NCBI RefSeq assembly: GCF_003049725.1
Contig: NZ_QAGM01000025.1
Span: 1-45,890, forward strand
DNA from: Oceanimonas marisflavi
GTDB lineage: Bacteria > Pseudomonadota > Gammaproteobacteria > Enterobacterales > Aeromonadaceae
Reading direction: 5' to 3'
Length of the DNA stretch: 45,890 nucleotides
Below are positions 1 through 10,076 of the stretch, piece by piece (the first letter of the stretch is position 1; each line of letters starts with the position of its first letter). A program made the position numbers and the translations under genes. The notes under the pieces are model-generated. The model saw nothing but the letters and a program-made list of their open reading frames with translations. It did not search any database and was not told the origin of the DNA.

Positions 1-174
1 CTCATTTGCTTGGCTGGAGAAGTGTCGGAGGCTGTGGAAGAACTGCGAGCGCAAGCTCAATACGAGCTTGCAGTTCATCCACTTGGCATTTTTGGTTTTG
101 CTATTACGGAGATCGTAAACAGGTTCTCAGAGCCGGAATCCCTTCTGCAGACGATTACGTGTACAAGTCCTTGA
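1..174 (+). CDS. C-terminal fragment of an unrecognised protein
   Basis: Frame 1 is open from the first base to a TGA at 172-174, giving the last 57 residues of a protein whose start lies outside the window. The peptide is balanced and protein-like, with an acidic helix (AGEVSEAVEELRAQAQYELA) followed by a mixed segment (HPLGIFGFAITEIVNRF). I do not recognise the family; a faint resemblance of the acidic helix to MazG-type nucleotide pyrophosphohydrolases is not enough for a call. An overlapping longer frame starting at base 6 is rich in Ser, Cys and Arg and runs through the palindromic repeat, so I prefer this one. The stop codon abuts the repeat at 175. Coding status is probable, function unknown. 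Confidence 0.5.
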   Translation, partial: LICLAGEVSEAVEELRAQAQYELAVHPLGIFGFAITEIVNRFSEPESLLQTITCTSP

Positions 175-257
175 GTAGGTTGCGAATGAGCGAAGCGAAT
201 TCCAACACGAAGTCGACTGCTGAATTGTTGGGATTCGCTTCGCTCATCACAACCTAC
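175..257. repeat. Palindromic repeat family 1, copy 1
   Basis: An 83-bp imperfect palindrome. The left arm begins GTAGGTTG and contains GAGCGAAGCGAAT and CCAACA. The right arm mirrors it with TGTTGG, ATTCGCTTCGCTC and CAACCTAC. It starts at the base after the stop codon of the preceding gene. Related copies lie at 8217-8288 and 10014-10076. After the right end both this copy and the 8217 copy also share a TTACAGCT tract. It resembles REP/MITE-type non-coding elements; no transposase is present. Confidence 0.85.
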
Positions 258-379
258 CACTCCTTACAGCTTAATTGGTGCCAGCCCACATTATTGATAA
301 GACCAGGGCCGGTTGGGCTTCTTCTTGTTACGGGCAACGGCCATAATGCCATTTTCGCCCTTATTTTACCGAGCCAAAC

Positions 380-1105
380 ATGACCCAAGTGGACACTCTC
401 ACTCTTGTGCTGGCCGCCCTGGCCTGCTTTAGCGGCGCCTATGTGCAAACCGCCATCGGTTTTGGCATGGCAGTGGTGGCCGCGCCCATTCTGTTTTATC
501 TCGACCCGGAGCTGGTGCCCGGCCCGCTGATGGTCGCCCTGCTGATCATGTGCCTGGTGAACGGCTGGCGTTTTCGCAAGGGGCTGGAGCTCAACCTGCT
601 GGCCCCGGCGCTGCTGGCGCGCATTCCCGGCAGTGCCGTGGGTGTGTGGCTGCTGGTGGTGCTGCCAATAAAGTGGCTGGCGGTGCTGATCGCCATCACC
701 ATCATGCTGGGCGTGCTGGTGCGCCTGAAAAATATCACCCTGCCCATGACCAAAGCCAATATGGCCCTGGGCGGGTTTCTCTCCGGCGTGATGGGTACCA
801 GCACCACCATTGGCGGGCCACCCATGGTGCTGGTGATGCACGGCTCCGACATGCACCGCATTCGCGCCAACCTGGCGGGCTTTTTCGTGGTGTCCACCCT
901 GATGTCGGTGGGCGCCCTGGCCACCGGCGGTTTTCTTACCCAGGAGCACCTGCTGATGGCCCTGCCACTGGCCGTTGCTGCTCTGCTGGGCAACTGGCTG
1001 GCGGCACACACCCTGCACCTGGTGTCGCGCCCCGTTATGCACTACGGCTCGCTGTCGCTCTGTACCCTTGCGGTTATCGGTATGTTAATCAATACCTTGA
1101 ACTAA
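380..1105 (+). CDS. TSUP (TauE/SafE) family membrane permease
   Basis: A 241-residue, very hydrophobic inner-membrane protein with about eight predicted helices, the usual size for the sulfite exporter TauE/SafE (TSUP) family. The family signature in the first helix pair is visible (GAYVQTAIGFGMAVVAAPIL), and the mirrored half-repeat has GFLSGVMGTSTTIGGPPMV near residues 133-151. TSUP proteins move small anions such as sulfite, sulfoacetate or other organosulfur compounds, but the substrate cannot be read from sequence. The ATG has only a weak ribosome-binding site. It stands alone upstream of the rsx operon, which has its own promoter in the 79-bp gap, so it is probably a separate transcription unit. 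Family assignment is firm, substrate open. Confidence 0.85.
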   Translation: MTQVDTLTLVLAALACFSGAYVQTAIGFGMAVVAAPILFYLDPELVPGPLMVALLIMCLVNGWRFRKGLELNLLAPALLARIPGSAVGVWLLVVLPIKWLAVLIAITIMLGVLVRLKNITLPMTKANMALGGFLSGVMGTSTTIGGPPMVLVMHGSDMHRIRANLAGFFVVSTLMSVGALATGGFLTQEHLLMALPLAVAALLGNWLAAHTLHLVSRPVMHYGSLSLCTLAVIGMLINTLN

Positions 1106-1124
1106 TCCCCCGCAAACCGTGGCA

Positions 1125-1153
1125 TTGTTAAACGAGGCATAAAGTCCGATAAT
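1125..1153 (+). promoter_or_regulatory. Sigma-70 promoter of the rsx operon
   Basis: TTGTTA at 1125-1130 and GATAAT at 1148-1153 are separated by exactly 17 bp. The -10 box matches five of six consensus bases. The element lies about 30 bp upstream of the rsxA start, in the only non-coding gap before the operon. Confidence 0.65.
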
Positions 1154-1184
1154 AACGGCCGTCTTTCTGGATTGCCGAGTGATC

Positions 1185-1766
1185 ATGTCTGAATACCTGC
1201 TGCTGTTTGTCGGCACCGTACTGGTCAACAACTTCGTTCTGGTGAAGTTTTTGGGCCTGTGCCCGTTTATGGGGGTGTCGGGAAAACTGGAAACCGCCAT
1301 TGGCATGGGGCTGGCCACCACCTTTGTGCTGACCCTGGCCGCTGCCTGCTCCTATCTGGTGAACCAGTACATACTGATGCCGCTGGACCTGCTCTATCTG
1401 CGCACCCTGTCGTTTATTCTGGTGATCGCCGTGGTGGTGCAGTTCACCGAGATGGTGGTGCACAAAACCAGCCCGGCGCTCTATCGCCTGCTGGGCATCT
1501 TTCTGCCGCTGATCACCACCAACTGCGCCGTGCTGGGCGTGGCCCTGCTCAATATCAACGAGCAGCACAACTTTATGCAGAGCCTGGTGTACGGATTTGG
1601 TGCGGCGCTGGGCTTTTCCCTGGTGCTGGTGCTATTTGCCGCCATGCGCGAGCGCCTGGCCGGCGCCGATGTGCCCGTCCCCTTTCGCGGTCCGGCCCTG
1701 GCGATGATCACCGCCGGCCTGATGTCACTGGCCTTTATGGGCTTCACCGGACTGGTCAGGTTCTGA
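1185..1766 (+). CDS. rsxA: Electron transport complex subunit RsxA
   Basis: Integral membrane subunit of the Rsx/Rnf complex, which in Escherichia coli keeps SoxR reduced and in other bacteria couples ferredoxin:NAD redox to ion transport. The protein begins [20 protein letters not shown] and is 193 residues, the normal RsxA length. An in-frame GTG two codons upstream (1179) is possible, but the canonical start is the ATG at 1185. The half-helix signature [17 protein letters not shown] and the later [13 protein letters not shown], which carry the cysteines that hold the intramembrane Fe-S cluster together with RsxE, are both present. First gene of a six-gene operon; its stop is one base before the rsxB start. 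Confidence 0.97.
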   Translation: MSEYLLLFVGTVLVNNFVLVKFLGLCPFMGVSGKLETAIGMGLATTFVLTLAAACSYLVNQYILMPLDLLYLRTLSFILVIAVVVQFTEMVVHKTSPALYRLLGIFLPLITTNCAVLGVALLNINEQHNFMQSLVYGFGAALGFSLVLVLFAAMRERLAGADVPVPFRGPALAMITAGLMSLAFMGFTGLVRF

Positions 1767-1767
1767 G

Positions 1768-2322
1768 ATGACACAGATTCTTATTGCCATTATCGTGCTG
1801 GCGCTGCTGGCACTGATCTTCGGGCTGATGCTCGGCTTTGCCGCCGTGCGTTTCAGAGTGGAGTCGGATCCCATTGTTGAGCAGCTCGACGAGCTGCTGC
1901 CGCAAACCCAGTGCGGCCAGTGCGGCTATCCCGGCTGCCGTCCCTACGCCGAGGCCGTGGCCAACGGCGACGACATCAACAAGTGCGTGCCCGGCGGCGA
2001 CGCCACCATGCGCAAAATGGCCGATCTCATGGGGGTCGAGCCCCAGCCCATGGGCGAGGAAGCCGCCGAGCCGGTAAAAAAGGTCGCCTTTATTCACGAG
2101 GACATGTGCATCGGCTGCACCAAGTGCATTCAGGCCTGCCCGGTAGACGCCATTGTCGGCTCCACCAAGGCGCTGCACACCGTGATTGTCAGTGAGTGCA
2201 CCGGCTGCGATCTCTGTGTGGATCCCTGCCCCACCGACTGCATTGAAATGGTGCCGGTGAAGGTCACTCCCGACAACTGGAAATGGCAGCTTGAGCCCAT
2301 TGCCATCAAGCAGGTGAATTAA
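1768..2322 (+). CDS. rsxB: Electron transport complex subunit RsxB (ferredoxin-like)
   Basis: Iron-sulfur subunit, 184 residues. The N-terminal hydrophobic helix (about residues 3-25) anchors the protein. A four-cysteine Fe-S domain follows (C49, C52, C57 and C73; motif [10 protein letters not shown]). Two ferredoxin-type 4Fe-4S motifs then occupy C114/C117/C120/C124 ([12 protein letters not shown]) and C144/C147/C150/C154 ([12 protein letters not shown]). It passes electrons between RsxC and the membrane core. Start and stop are tightly packed between rsxA and rsxC (TAA directly followed by the rsxC ATG), so translation is probably coupled. All cluster ligands are intact. Confidence 0.97.
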   Translation: MTQILIAIIVLALLALIFGLMLGFAAVRFRVESDPIVEQLDELLPQTQCGQCGYPGCRPYAEAVANGDDINKCVPGGDATMRKMADLMGVEPQPMGEEAAEPVKKVAFIHEDMCIGCTKCIQACPVDAIVGSTKALHTVIVSECTGCDLCVDPCPTDCIEMVPVKVTPDNWKWQLEPIAIKQVN

Positions 2323-4647
2323 ATGTCGCTGTTAGCAAATCTTCAGGCAGGCAAACTGCACGACTTTCATGGCGGCATTCATCCGCCCGAGCGCAAGGCG
2401 CCGGCCAACCTTAACCCCATTGTGGACGCCGGCCTGCCCGAGGAGCTGGTGTTGCAAATTCGCCAGCATATCGGCCAGCCCGCCCGGCTGCGGGTCAAGG
2501 TGGGGGATCGGGTACTGAAGGGCGAGCGCCTGACCGACGCCGACAACCCCATGATGATTCCGGTGCATGCCCCTACCTCGGGCACCATTACCGCCATTGA
2601 ACAGCGCCCCCTGTGCCATCCGTCCGGCCTGGACGGCGAATGCATTATTCTGGCTCCCGACGGCCGGGATGAATGGCGCCCGCGCTTTCCCATGACCGAC
2701 CTTGAGGCGCTCGGCACCGATGTGCTGCTGGAGCGTATTCACGAGGCCGGCATCACCGGCCTGGGCGGCGCCGGCTTTCCCTCGCATATCAAGCTGCGCC
2801 CGCGCAAAAAAGCCATTGAGACCCTGATCATCAACGGCGTGGAGTGCGAGCCCTATATCAGCGCCGACGACCGGCTGATGCGCGAGCACGCCGGTGAGAT
2901 CCTGTCCGGTGTGGCCATTCTGCGCCAGATTGTGCAGCCCGGACTCACCGTGATCGCGGTGGAAGACAACAAGCCCGAGGCCCTGGCCTCCCTGCGTGAG
3001 GCCAACACCAGCGAGAACGTGCTGGTGGTGCCCGTGCCCACCAAATACCCGTCCGGCGGTGAAAAGCAGCTGATCGAAATCATTACCGGCCAGCAGGTGC
3101 CCCACAACGGCCTGCCCGCCGACATTGGCATAGTGGTGCAGAACGTGGGCACCGCCTTTGCGGTAAAGCGCGCTGTGGTAGACGACGAGCCGCTGATCCA
3201 GCGGGTGGTGACCATTGCCGGCGAGTGCTTTGCGGAAAAATGCAACGCCTGGGTACGCATTGGCACCCCGGTGCGCTACCTGCTGAAACGCTTTGGTTTT
3301 ACCCCCGGTCCCGAGCCCAGAGTGATCATGGGCGGCCCCATGATGGGCTTTACCCTGCACACCGCCGCCGCCCCGGTGATCAAGGGCAGCAACTGTGTGC
3401 TGGCGCCGGCGCTGGATGAGCTGTCGCCGCCGGTAGAAGAGCAGCCCTGCATTCGCTGCAGCCAGTGCGCCGACGCCTGCCCCGCCAGCCTGCTGCCCCA
3501 GCAGCTGTACTGGCATGCCCGGGCCAATGAGCACGACAAGCTCAACAGCCACAACCTGTTTGACTGCATCGAGTGCGGCGCCTGCGCCTGGGTGTGCCCC
3601 AGCCAGATCCCTCTGGTGCAGTATTACCGGGTGGCCAAGGCCGACATTCGCCAGGCCCAGCGGGAAGCGGAGCTGGCCGAGCACGCCAAAAAACGCTTTG
3701 AAGCCCGCCAGGCCCGGCTGGAGCGGGAGAAACTCGAACGTCAGGAGCGCCAGCAAAAAGCCGCCGCCGAGCGCAAGGCGCGCATGGCCGAACAGGTGGC
3801 CGCCGGCGGGGAAGATCCCGTGGCTGCGGCCCTGGCCCGGGTCAAGGCCCGCCAGCAGGCGGAAGACGCCGACGACATGGCCGCCGCCCGCGCCGCCCGC
3901 AAGGAAGAGGCCCGCCGCAACCGGGAACGCAAGGCTGCCGAAGCGGCTGCCGGTGCGGCACCGGCAGGCGATGATAAAAAAGATGCGGTAGCCGCTGCCG
4001 TGGCCCGCGCCAAGGCCCGCAAGGCCGCTCAGGCCGAGACCGGCAACGAGGCAGCATCGGCGGAGCAGTCTGCCGACGATAAAAAGTCAGCAGTGGCTGC
4101 CGCCGTTGCCCGGGCCAAGGCCCGCAAAGCCGCTCAGGCTGCGGAGCAAAACGACGCTACGCCAGCCACCACGCCGGCGGAAGCCCCGGCCGAAAAGCCA
4201 GCGGACGATAAAAAAGCCGCGGTGGCCGCTGCCATCGCCCGGGCCAAGGCCCGCAAGGCGGCTCAGGCTGCGGAGCAGAATGAACCGGCAACCGTGCCCG
4301 CCGCCGGGCCGGAAACCCCGGCGGACGACAAGAAAGCCGCCGTGGCCGCCGCCATCGCCCGCGCCAAGGCCCGCAAGGCGGCTCAGGCTGCAGCGCAGAA
4401 CGAGTCTGCACCAGCCGCCACGCCGGCAGAAAAGCCGGCGGACGATAAAAAGGCCGCGGTGGCGGCTGCCGTCGCCCGCGCCAAGGCCCGCAAGGCCGCA
4501 AAGGAAGCCGAACAGGCTGAGCCCGTCGCCGAACCGACGACCAGCGCCGACGACGATAAAAAGGCCGCCATTCGCGCCGCCGTGGCCAAAGCCAAGGCCC
4601 GCCGCGCCGCGGCCTCCAACCAATCAGAACCGGAAGACAAGTCCTAA
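2323..4647 (+). CDS. rsxC: Electron transport complex subunit RsxC with long Ala/Lys repeat tail
   Basis: NADH-facing peripheral subunit, 774 residues. The N-terminal two thirds hold the NuoF-like FMN/NADH region ([13 protein letters not shown] near residue 146) and two 4Fe-4S motifs, C376/C379/C382/C386 and C415/C418/C421/C425. From about residue 440 the protein becomes a highly charged Ala/Arg/Lys/Glu helix. From residue 550 to the end it consists of six near-identical units beginning DDKK and containing ARAKARKAA. Such tails vary greatly in length among gammaproteobacterial RsxC proteins and are probably a helical or coiled arm. The rsxD ATG overlaps the stop by one base. Confidence 0.96.
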   Translation: MSLLANLQAGKLHDFHGGIHPPERKAPANLNPIVDAGLPEELVLQIRQHIGQPARLRVKVGDRVLKGERLTDADNPMMIPVHAPTSGTITAIEQRPLCHPSGLDGECIILAPDGRDEWRPRFPMTDLEALGTDVLLERIHEAGITGLGGAGFPSHIKLRPRKKAIETLIINGVECEPYISADDRLMREHAGEILSGVAILRQIVQPGLTVIAVEDNKPEALASLREANTSENVLVVPVPTKYPSGGEKQLIEIITGQQVPHNGLPADIGIVVQNVGTAFAVKRAVVDDEPLIQRVVTIAGECFAEKCNAWVRIGTPVRYLLKRFGFTPGPEPRVIMGGPMMGFTLHTAAAPVIKGSNCVLAPALDELSPPVEEQPCIRCSQCADACPASLLPQQLYWHARANEHDKLNSHNLFDCIECGACAWVCPSQIPLVQYYRVAKADIRQAQREAELAEHAKKRFEARQARLEREKLERQERQQKAAAERKARMAEQVAAGGEDPVAAALARVKARQQAEDADDMAAARAARKEEARRNRERKAAEAAAGAAPAGDDKKDAVAAAVARAKARKAAQAETGNEAASAEQSADDKKSAVAAAVARAKARKAAQAAEQNDATPATTPAEAPAEKPADDKKAAVAAAIARAKARKAAQAAEQNEPATVPAAGPETPADDKKAAVAAAIARAKARKAAQAAAQNESAPAATPAEKPADDKKAAVAAAVARAKARKAAKEAEQAEPVAEPTTSADDDKKAAIRAAVAKAKARRAAASNQSEPEDKS
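3970..4617 (+). repeat. Six in-frame repeats at the 3' end of rsxC
   Basis: Units begin with DDKK at residues 550, 585, 628, 668, 707 and 744, so they are spaced 35-43 residues apart. Each contains a strongly conserved 18-20 residue core ([20 protein letters not shown] type). A variable Pro/Glu/Thr linker separates the cores. At DNA level the cores are nearly identical, which allows copy-number change by recombination while keeping the frame. Confidence 0.9.
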
Positions 4648-5696
4648 TGGGTTTTCATATCAGCAGTTCACCCCATGATCACGCCCCCCTCAGCACCAAT
4701 GTGCTGATGCGCCGGGTTTGCTACTGCCTGCTGCCGGGCATTGCCGTGCAATGGTGGTTCTTTGGCTGGGGCAGCCTGGTGCAGATTGCCCTCGCCGTGC
4801 TCACCGCCTACGCCGCCGAGGGCCTGGTGCTGAAGCTGCGCCAACGCCCCCTGGGCATATTGCGTGACAACTCGGCACTGCTCACCGCCCTGCTGATTGG
4901 CATTGCCATTCCGCCGCTGGCGCCCTGGTGGCTGGTGGTGATCGGCACCGCCTTTGGCATTATTATCGCCAAACAGCTTTATGGCGGCCTGGGCCAGAAC
5001 ATCTTCAACCCGGCCATGGTGGCCTATGTGCTGCTGCTGGTGTCGTTTCCGCTGCCCATGACCAGCTGGCTGCCGCCGCTGGAGCTGCAGCAATATCCGC
5101 CGGGGCTGGCCGACAGCCTGTCGGCCATTTTCACCGGCTTTACCCTGGACGGCTTCAGCCCCCATCAGCTCCGTGAACTGGCGGACGGCACCACCATGGC
5201 CACTCCATTAGATACCCTGAAAACCGGCTTTACCCAGGGGCACACCGCCGGCGAGATGCTGCAGCAGCCCATTTTTGGCGGTCTGGCCGGCATTGGCTGG
5301 CAGTGGGTTAACCTGGCCTATCTGGCCGGTGGTCTGGCCCTGCTGCGACTCAAGCTCATCAGCTGGCCCATTCCGGTGGCCATACTGGGAACCCTGGCGG
5401 TGCTGAGCCTGCTGGGCTTTATGATCTCCCCCGACACCACCGCCGGTCCGCTGATGCAGCTGTTTTCCGGCGCCACCATGCTGGGGGCCTTCTTTATCGC
5501 CACGGATCCGGTGTCGGCGTCCACCACCTTCAGAGGCCGGCTGATCTACGGCGCCCTGATCGGCCTGCTGGTGTATCTGATCCGCACCTTTGGCGGCTAC
5601 CCCGACGCCATCGCCTTTGCGGTGCTGCTGGCCAACCTGACGGTGCCGATGATCGACAGCCTGACCAAACCCGCCACCTACGGAGCCCGTCGCTGA
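4647..5696 (+). CDS. rsxD: Electron transport complex subunit RsxD
   Basis: Membrane subunit of 349 residues with about nine to ten helices, of the NqrB/RnfD family. The covalent flavin site is visible as [10 protein letters not shown], with Thr186 matching the FMN-bearing threonine of RnfD. A second conserved segment ([20 protein letters not shown]) lies near residue 274. In the family this subunit carries FMN by a phosphoester bond and forms part of the ion-translocating core. It overlaps rsxC by one base and rsxG through ATGA-type overlap (TGATG), showing translational coupling. Confidence 0.96.
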   Translation: MGFHISSSPHDHAPLSTNVLMRRVCYCLLPGIAVQWWFFGWGSLVQIALAVLTAYAAEGLVLKLRQRPLGILRDNSALLTALLIGIAIPPLAPWWLVVIGTAFGIIIAKQLYGGLGQNIFNPAMVAYVLLLVSFPLPMTSWLPPLELQQYPPGLADSLSAIFTGFTLDGFSPHQLRELADGTTMATPLDTLKTGFTQGHTAGEMLQQPIFGGLAGIGWQWVNLAYLAGGLALLRLKLISWPIPVAILGTLAVLSLLGFMISPDTTAGPLMQLFSGATMLGAFFIATDPVSASTTFRGRLIYGALIGLLVYLIRTFGGYPDAIAFAVLLANLTVPMIDSLTKPATYGARR

Positions 5697-6328
5697 TGCT
5701 GGACACAATGCGCAAAAACGGCCTGGTGCTGGCCGCCTTCGCCCTGGTGTGTACCGCCCTGGTGGCGGTAACCAACAGCCTGACCCGCAGCACCATTATC
5801 GAGCAGGAGCAGGCCCAGCTGCTGGCGGTGCTGAACGAGCTGCTGCCGGATCATACTCACGACGAGCCCCTGTATGAACATTGCGCGCTGGTGGAAAGCC
5901 CGCAATATCTGGGCAGCGCCTCCCCGCTGCCGGTATTTACCGCCGTCAAGGGCGGCGAGGTGCAGGGCCACGCCATTGAGGCCATTGCCCCCGATGGTTA
6001 CAGTGGTGAAATCAAGCTGGTGGTGGGCGTAAATGCCAACGGCAGCCTCTCCGGTGTACGGGTGCTCAACCACAACGAAACCCCGGGCCTGGGCGACAAG
6101 ATTGAACTGAAAAAATCAGACTGGCTGCTCGACTTTGACGGCCAGCAACTGAACGGCGCCGAAGATCCTCGCTGGGCGGTGCGTAACGACGGCGGCCAGT
6201 TCGACGCCTTTACCGGCGCCACCATTACCCCCAGAGCCGTGGTGGGCGCGGTGCGCAGAGTGCTGCTGATGGTGAATGAACAACCCGGCCTGCTGAGCGA
6301 GGCGCCGAGCTGCGGAGAAAGCTTATGA
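5696..6328 (+). CDS. rsxG: Electron transport complex subunit RsxG
   Basis: A 210-residue protein with one N-terminal membrane helix (about residues 8-28) and a periplasmic FMN-binding domain. The covalent flavin attachment motif DAFTGAT is at residues 170-176, with Thr176 as the expected FMN-linked residue. RsxG/RnfG receives electrons on the outer side of the complex. The order rsxD-rsxG-rsxE is that of the Escherichia coli operon. Start and end both overlap their neighbours by a few bases (the rsxE ATG is at 6325). Confidence 0.96.
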   Translation: MLDTMRKNGLVLAAFALVCTALVAVTNSLTRSTIIEQEQAQLLAVLNELLPDHTHDEPLYEHCALVESPQYLGSASPLPVFTAVKGGEVQGHAIEAIAPDGYSGEIKLVVGVNANGSLSGVRVLNHNETPGLGDKIELKKSDWLLDFDGQQLNGAEDPRWAVRNDGGQFDAFTGATITPRAVVGAVRRVLLMVNEQPGLLSEAPSCGESL

Positions 6329-7020
6329 ACGAGCAACACAAAGACATTATTCGCCAGGGTCTTTGGGGCAACAACCCGGCGCTGGTGCAGATCCTCGGGC
6401 TGTGCCCGGTGCTGGCGGTGACCAATACCCTGACCAACGCCCTGGGGCTGGGCATTGCCACCCTGCTGGTGCTGGTGGGCTCCAACCTCAGCGTGTCACT
6501 GGTACGCCAGTGGGTGCCGAGCGAGGTGCGCATTCCCATCTATGTGATGATTATCGCCAGCCTGGTGACCTGTGTGCAGTTGCTGATGAACGCCTTTACC
6601 TATGGCCTGTATCAGTCGCTGGGCATTTTTATTCCGCTGATCGTCACCAACTGCGTGATCATCGGCCGGGCCGAGGCCTTTGCCTCGAAGAACAGTGCGT
6701 CTCTGGCGGCGCTGGACGGCCTTATGATGGGCCTGGGCTTTACCGCCGTGCTGCTGGTGCTGGGCGGTCTGCGCGAGCTGCTGGGCATGGGCACCCTGTT
6801 TGACGGCGCCGAGCTGCTGCTGGGCGACTGGGCCGCCGGCCTGCGCATGGACGTGCTGCACCTGGACAACGGCTTTTTGCTGGCCATTCTGCCGCCGGGC
6901 GCCTTTATTGGTCTGGGCCTGCTGATCGCCGCCAAAAACTGGCTCGACGGCCGGCTGGCGGCCCGCCGGGCCCCCGCCCCCAAAGCCGAAGTCACCCGAG
7001 CACGAGTAACCTCACTATGA
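6325..7020 (+). CDS. rsxE: Electron transport complex subunit RsxE
   Basis: A 231-residue membrane protein homologous to RsxA, with six predicted helices. The conserved cysteine segments are present as [14 protein letters not shown] (about residues 22-35) and [15 protein letters not shown] (about 108-122); in the family these hold the Fe-S cluster at the RsxA/RsxE interface. The C-terminal 20 residues are basic and cytoplasmic. The stop codon overlaps the nth start as ATGA, continuing the fully coupled operon. Confidence 0.96.
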   Translation: MNEQHKDIIRQGLWGNNPALVQILGLCPVLAVTNTLTNALGLGIATLLVLVGSNLSVSLVRQWVPSEVRIPIYVMIIASLVTCVQLLMNAFTYGLYQSLGIFIPLIVTNCVIIGRAEAFASKNSASLAALDGLMMGLGFTAVLLVLGGLRELLGMGTLFDGAELLLGDWAAGLRMDVLHLDNGFLLAILPPGAFIGLGLLIAAKNWLDGRLAARRAPAPKAEVTRARVTSL

Positions 7021-7661
7021 ACATGGATAAACGCCGGCAAATTCTGGAACGGCTGCGGGCGGAAAACCCGCACCCGACCACCGAGCTCAACTTCAACAAC
7101 CCCTTTGAACTGCTGATTGCGGTGCTGCTTTCGGCCCAGGCCACCGATGTGAGCGTAAACAAGGCCACCATTGGGCTGTTTGCCGCCGGCCCCACTCCGG
7201 CGGCCATGCTGGCCCTGGGTGTGGACGGGGTGAAAGAGCACATCAAGACCATCGGCCTGTTCAATTCCAAGGCCGAAAACGTCATCAAGACCTGTGCCAT
7301 ACTGCTGGACAAACACGGCGGCGAGGTGCCGGAAAACCGCGAGGCCCTGGAGGCCCTGCCCGGCGTGGGCCGCAAAACCGCCAATGTGGTGCTCAACACC
7401 GCCTTTGGCTGGCCCACCATTGCCGTGGACACCCATATTTTCCGGCTGGCCAACCGCACCAGATTCGCCCCCGGCAAGAACGTGGACGAAGTGGAGCAAA
7501 AGCTGCTGAGATGGGTGCCCGCCGAGTTCAAGCTCGATGTGCACCACTGGTTTATTCTGCACGGACGCTATGTGTGCACCGCGCGCAAGCCCCGCTGTGG
7601 CGCCTGCGTGATTGAGGATTTGTGCGAATTTAAAGACAAGCAGTACCCGGCCGGTGAATAA
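7017..7661 (+). CDS. nth: Endonuclease III
   Basis: DNA glycosylase/AP lyase that removes oxidised pyrimidines in base-excision repair. The 214-residue protein keeps Escherichia coli numbering. The catalytic lysine is K120 in [10 protein letters not shown] (helix-hairpin-helix) and the catalytic aspartate is D138 in VDTHIF. The 4Fe-4S ligands are C187, C194, C197 and C203 ([17 protein letters not shown]). The ATG at 7017 overlaps the rsxE stop; a second ATG two codons later is possible, but the first gives the standard numbering. Placement at the end of the rsx operon is the conserved gammaproteobacterial arrangement. Confidence 0.97.
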   Translation: MNMDKRRQILERLRAENPHPTTELNFNNPFELLIAVLLSAQATDVSVNKATIGLFAAGPTPAAMLALGVDGVKEHIKTIGLFNSKAENVIKTCAILLDKHGGEVPENREALEALPGVGRKTANVVLNTAFGWPTIAVDTHIFRLANRTRFAPGKNVDEVEQKLLRWVPAEFKLDVHHWFILHGRYVCTARKPRCGACVIEDLCEFKDKQYPAGE

Positions 7662-7694
7662 CCGCGCCAACACACAACAACGGGAGCAATGACC

Positions 7695-8102
7695 ATGCGA
7701 ATTCTGCACACCATGCTGCGAGTGGGTAACCTGGACAAGTCCATCGCCTTTTACACCGACATCATGGGCATGAAACTGCTGCGCACCAGCGAAAACACCG
7801 AATATGAATACACCCTGGCCTTTGTGGGCTACGGCGACGAGAAAGACGAAGCGGTACTGGAGCTGACCTATAACTGGGGCACCGAGAGCTACGATCTGGG
7901 CAACGCCTACGGCCATATCGCCATTGAAGCGGAAGACATCTACGGTATGTGCGAGCAAATTCGCGCCGCCGGCGGCAAGGTGACCCGCGAGCCGGGCCCG
8001 GTAAAAGGCGGCACCACCGTCATCGCCTTTGTGGAAGATCCCGATGGCTACAAGATTGAGCTGATCGCCAAAAAGGACGCCGGCAAGGGACTCGGACAAT
8101 AA
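7695..8102 (+). CDS. gloA: Lactoylglutathione lyase (glyoxalase I)
   Basis: A 135-residue VOC-fold metalloenzyme that isomerises the hemithioacetal of methylglyoxal and glutathione to S-lactoylglutathione. All four metal ligands sit at the Escherichia coli positions: H5, E56, H74 and E122. I chose the ATG at 7695 rather than the one at 7689 because a GGGAG ribosome-binding site at 7682-7686 is then 8 bases away and the protein has the standard length. It lies 33 bp after nth and ends before a strong terminator, so it may be read through from the rsx operon or have its own promoter. Confidence 0.97.
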   Translation: MRILHTMLRVGNLDKSIAFYTDIMGMKLLRTSENTEYEYTLAFVGYGDEKDEAVLELTYNWGTESYDLGNAYGHIAIEAEDIYGMCEQIRAAGGKVTREPGPVKGGTTVIAFVEDPDGYKIELIAKKDAGKGLGQ

Positions 8103-8144
8103 CCAGCCGTAAGCTTTAAGCTGTCAGCTTTAAGCCGAACGAAG

Positions 8145-8183
8145 GGCCTGCAGGCACAATGCCGTGCCTGCAGGCCTTTTTGT
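8145..8183 (+). terminator. Rho-independent terminator after gloA
   Basis: A perfect 13-bp stem (GGCCTGCAGGCAC with its complement at 8164-8176), a six-base loop and a run of five T at 8177-8181. It ends the rsx-nth-gloA direction of transcription. Just upstream, 8108-8136 carries two direct copies of AGCTTTAAGC. Confidence 0.9.
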
Positions 8184-8216
8184 TGTCATTCCGGCCTCCG
8201 AGGGCTGTAGGTTGGC

Positions 8217-8288
8217 AATGAGCGCAGCGAATTCCAACATGTCACAGCCGCCTTCGTGTTGCGATTCGCTACGCTCATCACAACCTAC
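8217..8288. repeat. Palindromic repeat family 1, copy 2
   Basis: A 72-bp copy with GTAGGTTGG at the left end and CACAACCTAC at the right end. The arms carry GAGCGCAGCGAATTCCAACA and GTTGCGATTCGCTACGCTC, slightly diverged from copy 1. It lies between the gloA terminator and the 3' end of cysB, that is, between convergent genes. The central loop is shorter than in copy 1. Confidence 0.85.
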
Positions 8289-8318
8289 TTCTGACCGCTT
8301 ACAGCTCCCCGAAGGGGT

Positions 8319-9305
<987 letters not shown>

Positions 9306-9474
9306 TCATGGTGACTTGTGTAAATACTATCAGACCTTGGCAAAAGATCCTCTGCAATGGTGCCGTTCGGGCACTTTAATATGATGCTAACAGCCTGAAA
9401 CATCACCGATTATTAACCCTGCGCGTTAGCCAGCCTTTTCTGAATGGGTTAACATTCGGGCTCACTCACACATC

Positions 9475-10017
9475 ATGACTTCACGCCCCATGTCTTCACT
9501 TCATGCCCTGCTGGGCGACACCAGTGCTTTTTTTAACCGCCTGGCCAGTGCCATGGCCGAACATGGCTTGCCCGTCACCCTCGGGCCCATGGATCACCTC
9601 TGCTACCGCGCCAGCAGTAATAAAGAATACTTGATGCTGAAAGACCGGCTGGCAACTCACGGCAAGGTGCTGGTGGAAGGCATGATCGGCGGCCGGCCCA
9701 TTATCACCTGGGCCCTGCACCGGCCCCTGGCCAGCCCCTTTGGCCCCGTGCCCTGCCTGGAGCTGGCCGCACCCAAGCCCGGCAAAACCCACCACCGCGG
9801 GCTGGAGCACGGAGAGATAGTGGTGCCCAGCCTTACCGCCCTGCTTGAGCGCTATCCGCACGTACCCTTTGAGCAAAAGGGGCTGCCCGATGAGCTCACT
9901 CTTTCCCTGCCCCCCTTGCAGGTGAAGTTTCACTGCCGGACACTGGCCGACACCATTGCCGAAGAAATTGCCGAAAGTGCTGTAGTGCCGGTGCCGGAGG
10001 GGTATTTTTCGATGTAG
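9475..10017 (+). CDS. yecM: YecM-family protein (VOC-like metal-binding fold)
   Basis: A 180-residue soluble protein of the YecM family, which has a VOC-like fold related to glyoxalases; its reaction is unknown. The recognisable segments are MDHLCYRASSNKEY (about residues 37-50) and LELAAPKPGKTHHRGLEHGE (about 99-118), which supply candidate metal ligands. No clear ribosome-binding site precedes the ATG at 9475, and an in-frame ATG at 9490 is an alternative. It is divergent from cysB. Its TAG stop at 10015-10017 lies inside the terminal GTAGG of a palindromic repeat, so the repeat supplies or overlaps the gene end. Confidence 0.8.
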   Translation: MTSRPMSSLHALLGDTSAFFNRLASAMAEHGLPVTLGPMDHLCYRASSNKEYLMLKDRLATHGKVLVEGMIGGRPIITWALHRPLASPFGPVPCLELAAPKPGKTHHRGLEHGEIVVPSLTALLERYPHVPFEQKGLPDELTLSLPPLQVKFHCRTLADTIAEEIAESAVVPVPEGYFSM

Positions 10018-10076
10018 GTTGGCGATGAGCGAAGCGAATCCCAACACGAAGGCGGCTGCTACTCATTCCAGCCTAC
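10014..10076. repeat. Palindromic repeat family 1, copy 3 (internally deleted)
   Basis: A 63-bp copy. The left arm is complete (GTAGGTTGGCGATGAGCGAA and on to CCCAACAC), but most of the inner right arm is missing and only an end resembling CTCATTCCAGCCTAC remains. It fills the gap between two convergent genes. The stop codon of yecM (TAG, 10015-10017) and the stop codon of the exporter gene (TAG on the minus strand, 10073-10075) both lie in its terminal GTAGG sequences. Confidence 0.8.

Noticed and set aside
6-383. A 125-residue open frame at the left edge
   Set aside because: It runs through the palindromic repeat, has unlikely composition and overlaps a better frame (1-174).
3970-4617. Possible CRISPR-like array
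   Set aside because: The repeats are in-frame coding repeats of rsxC with unequal spacing and no leader or cas genes.
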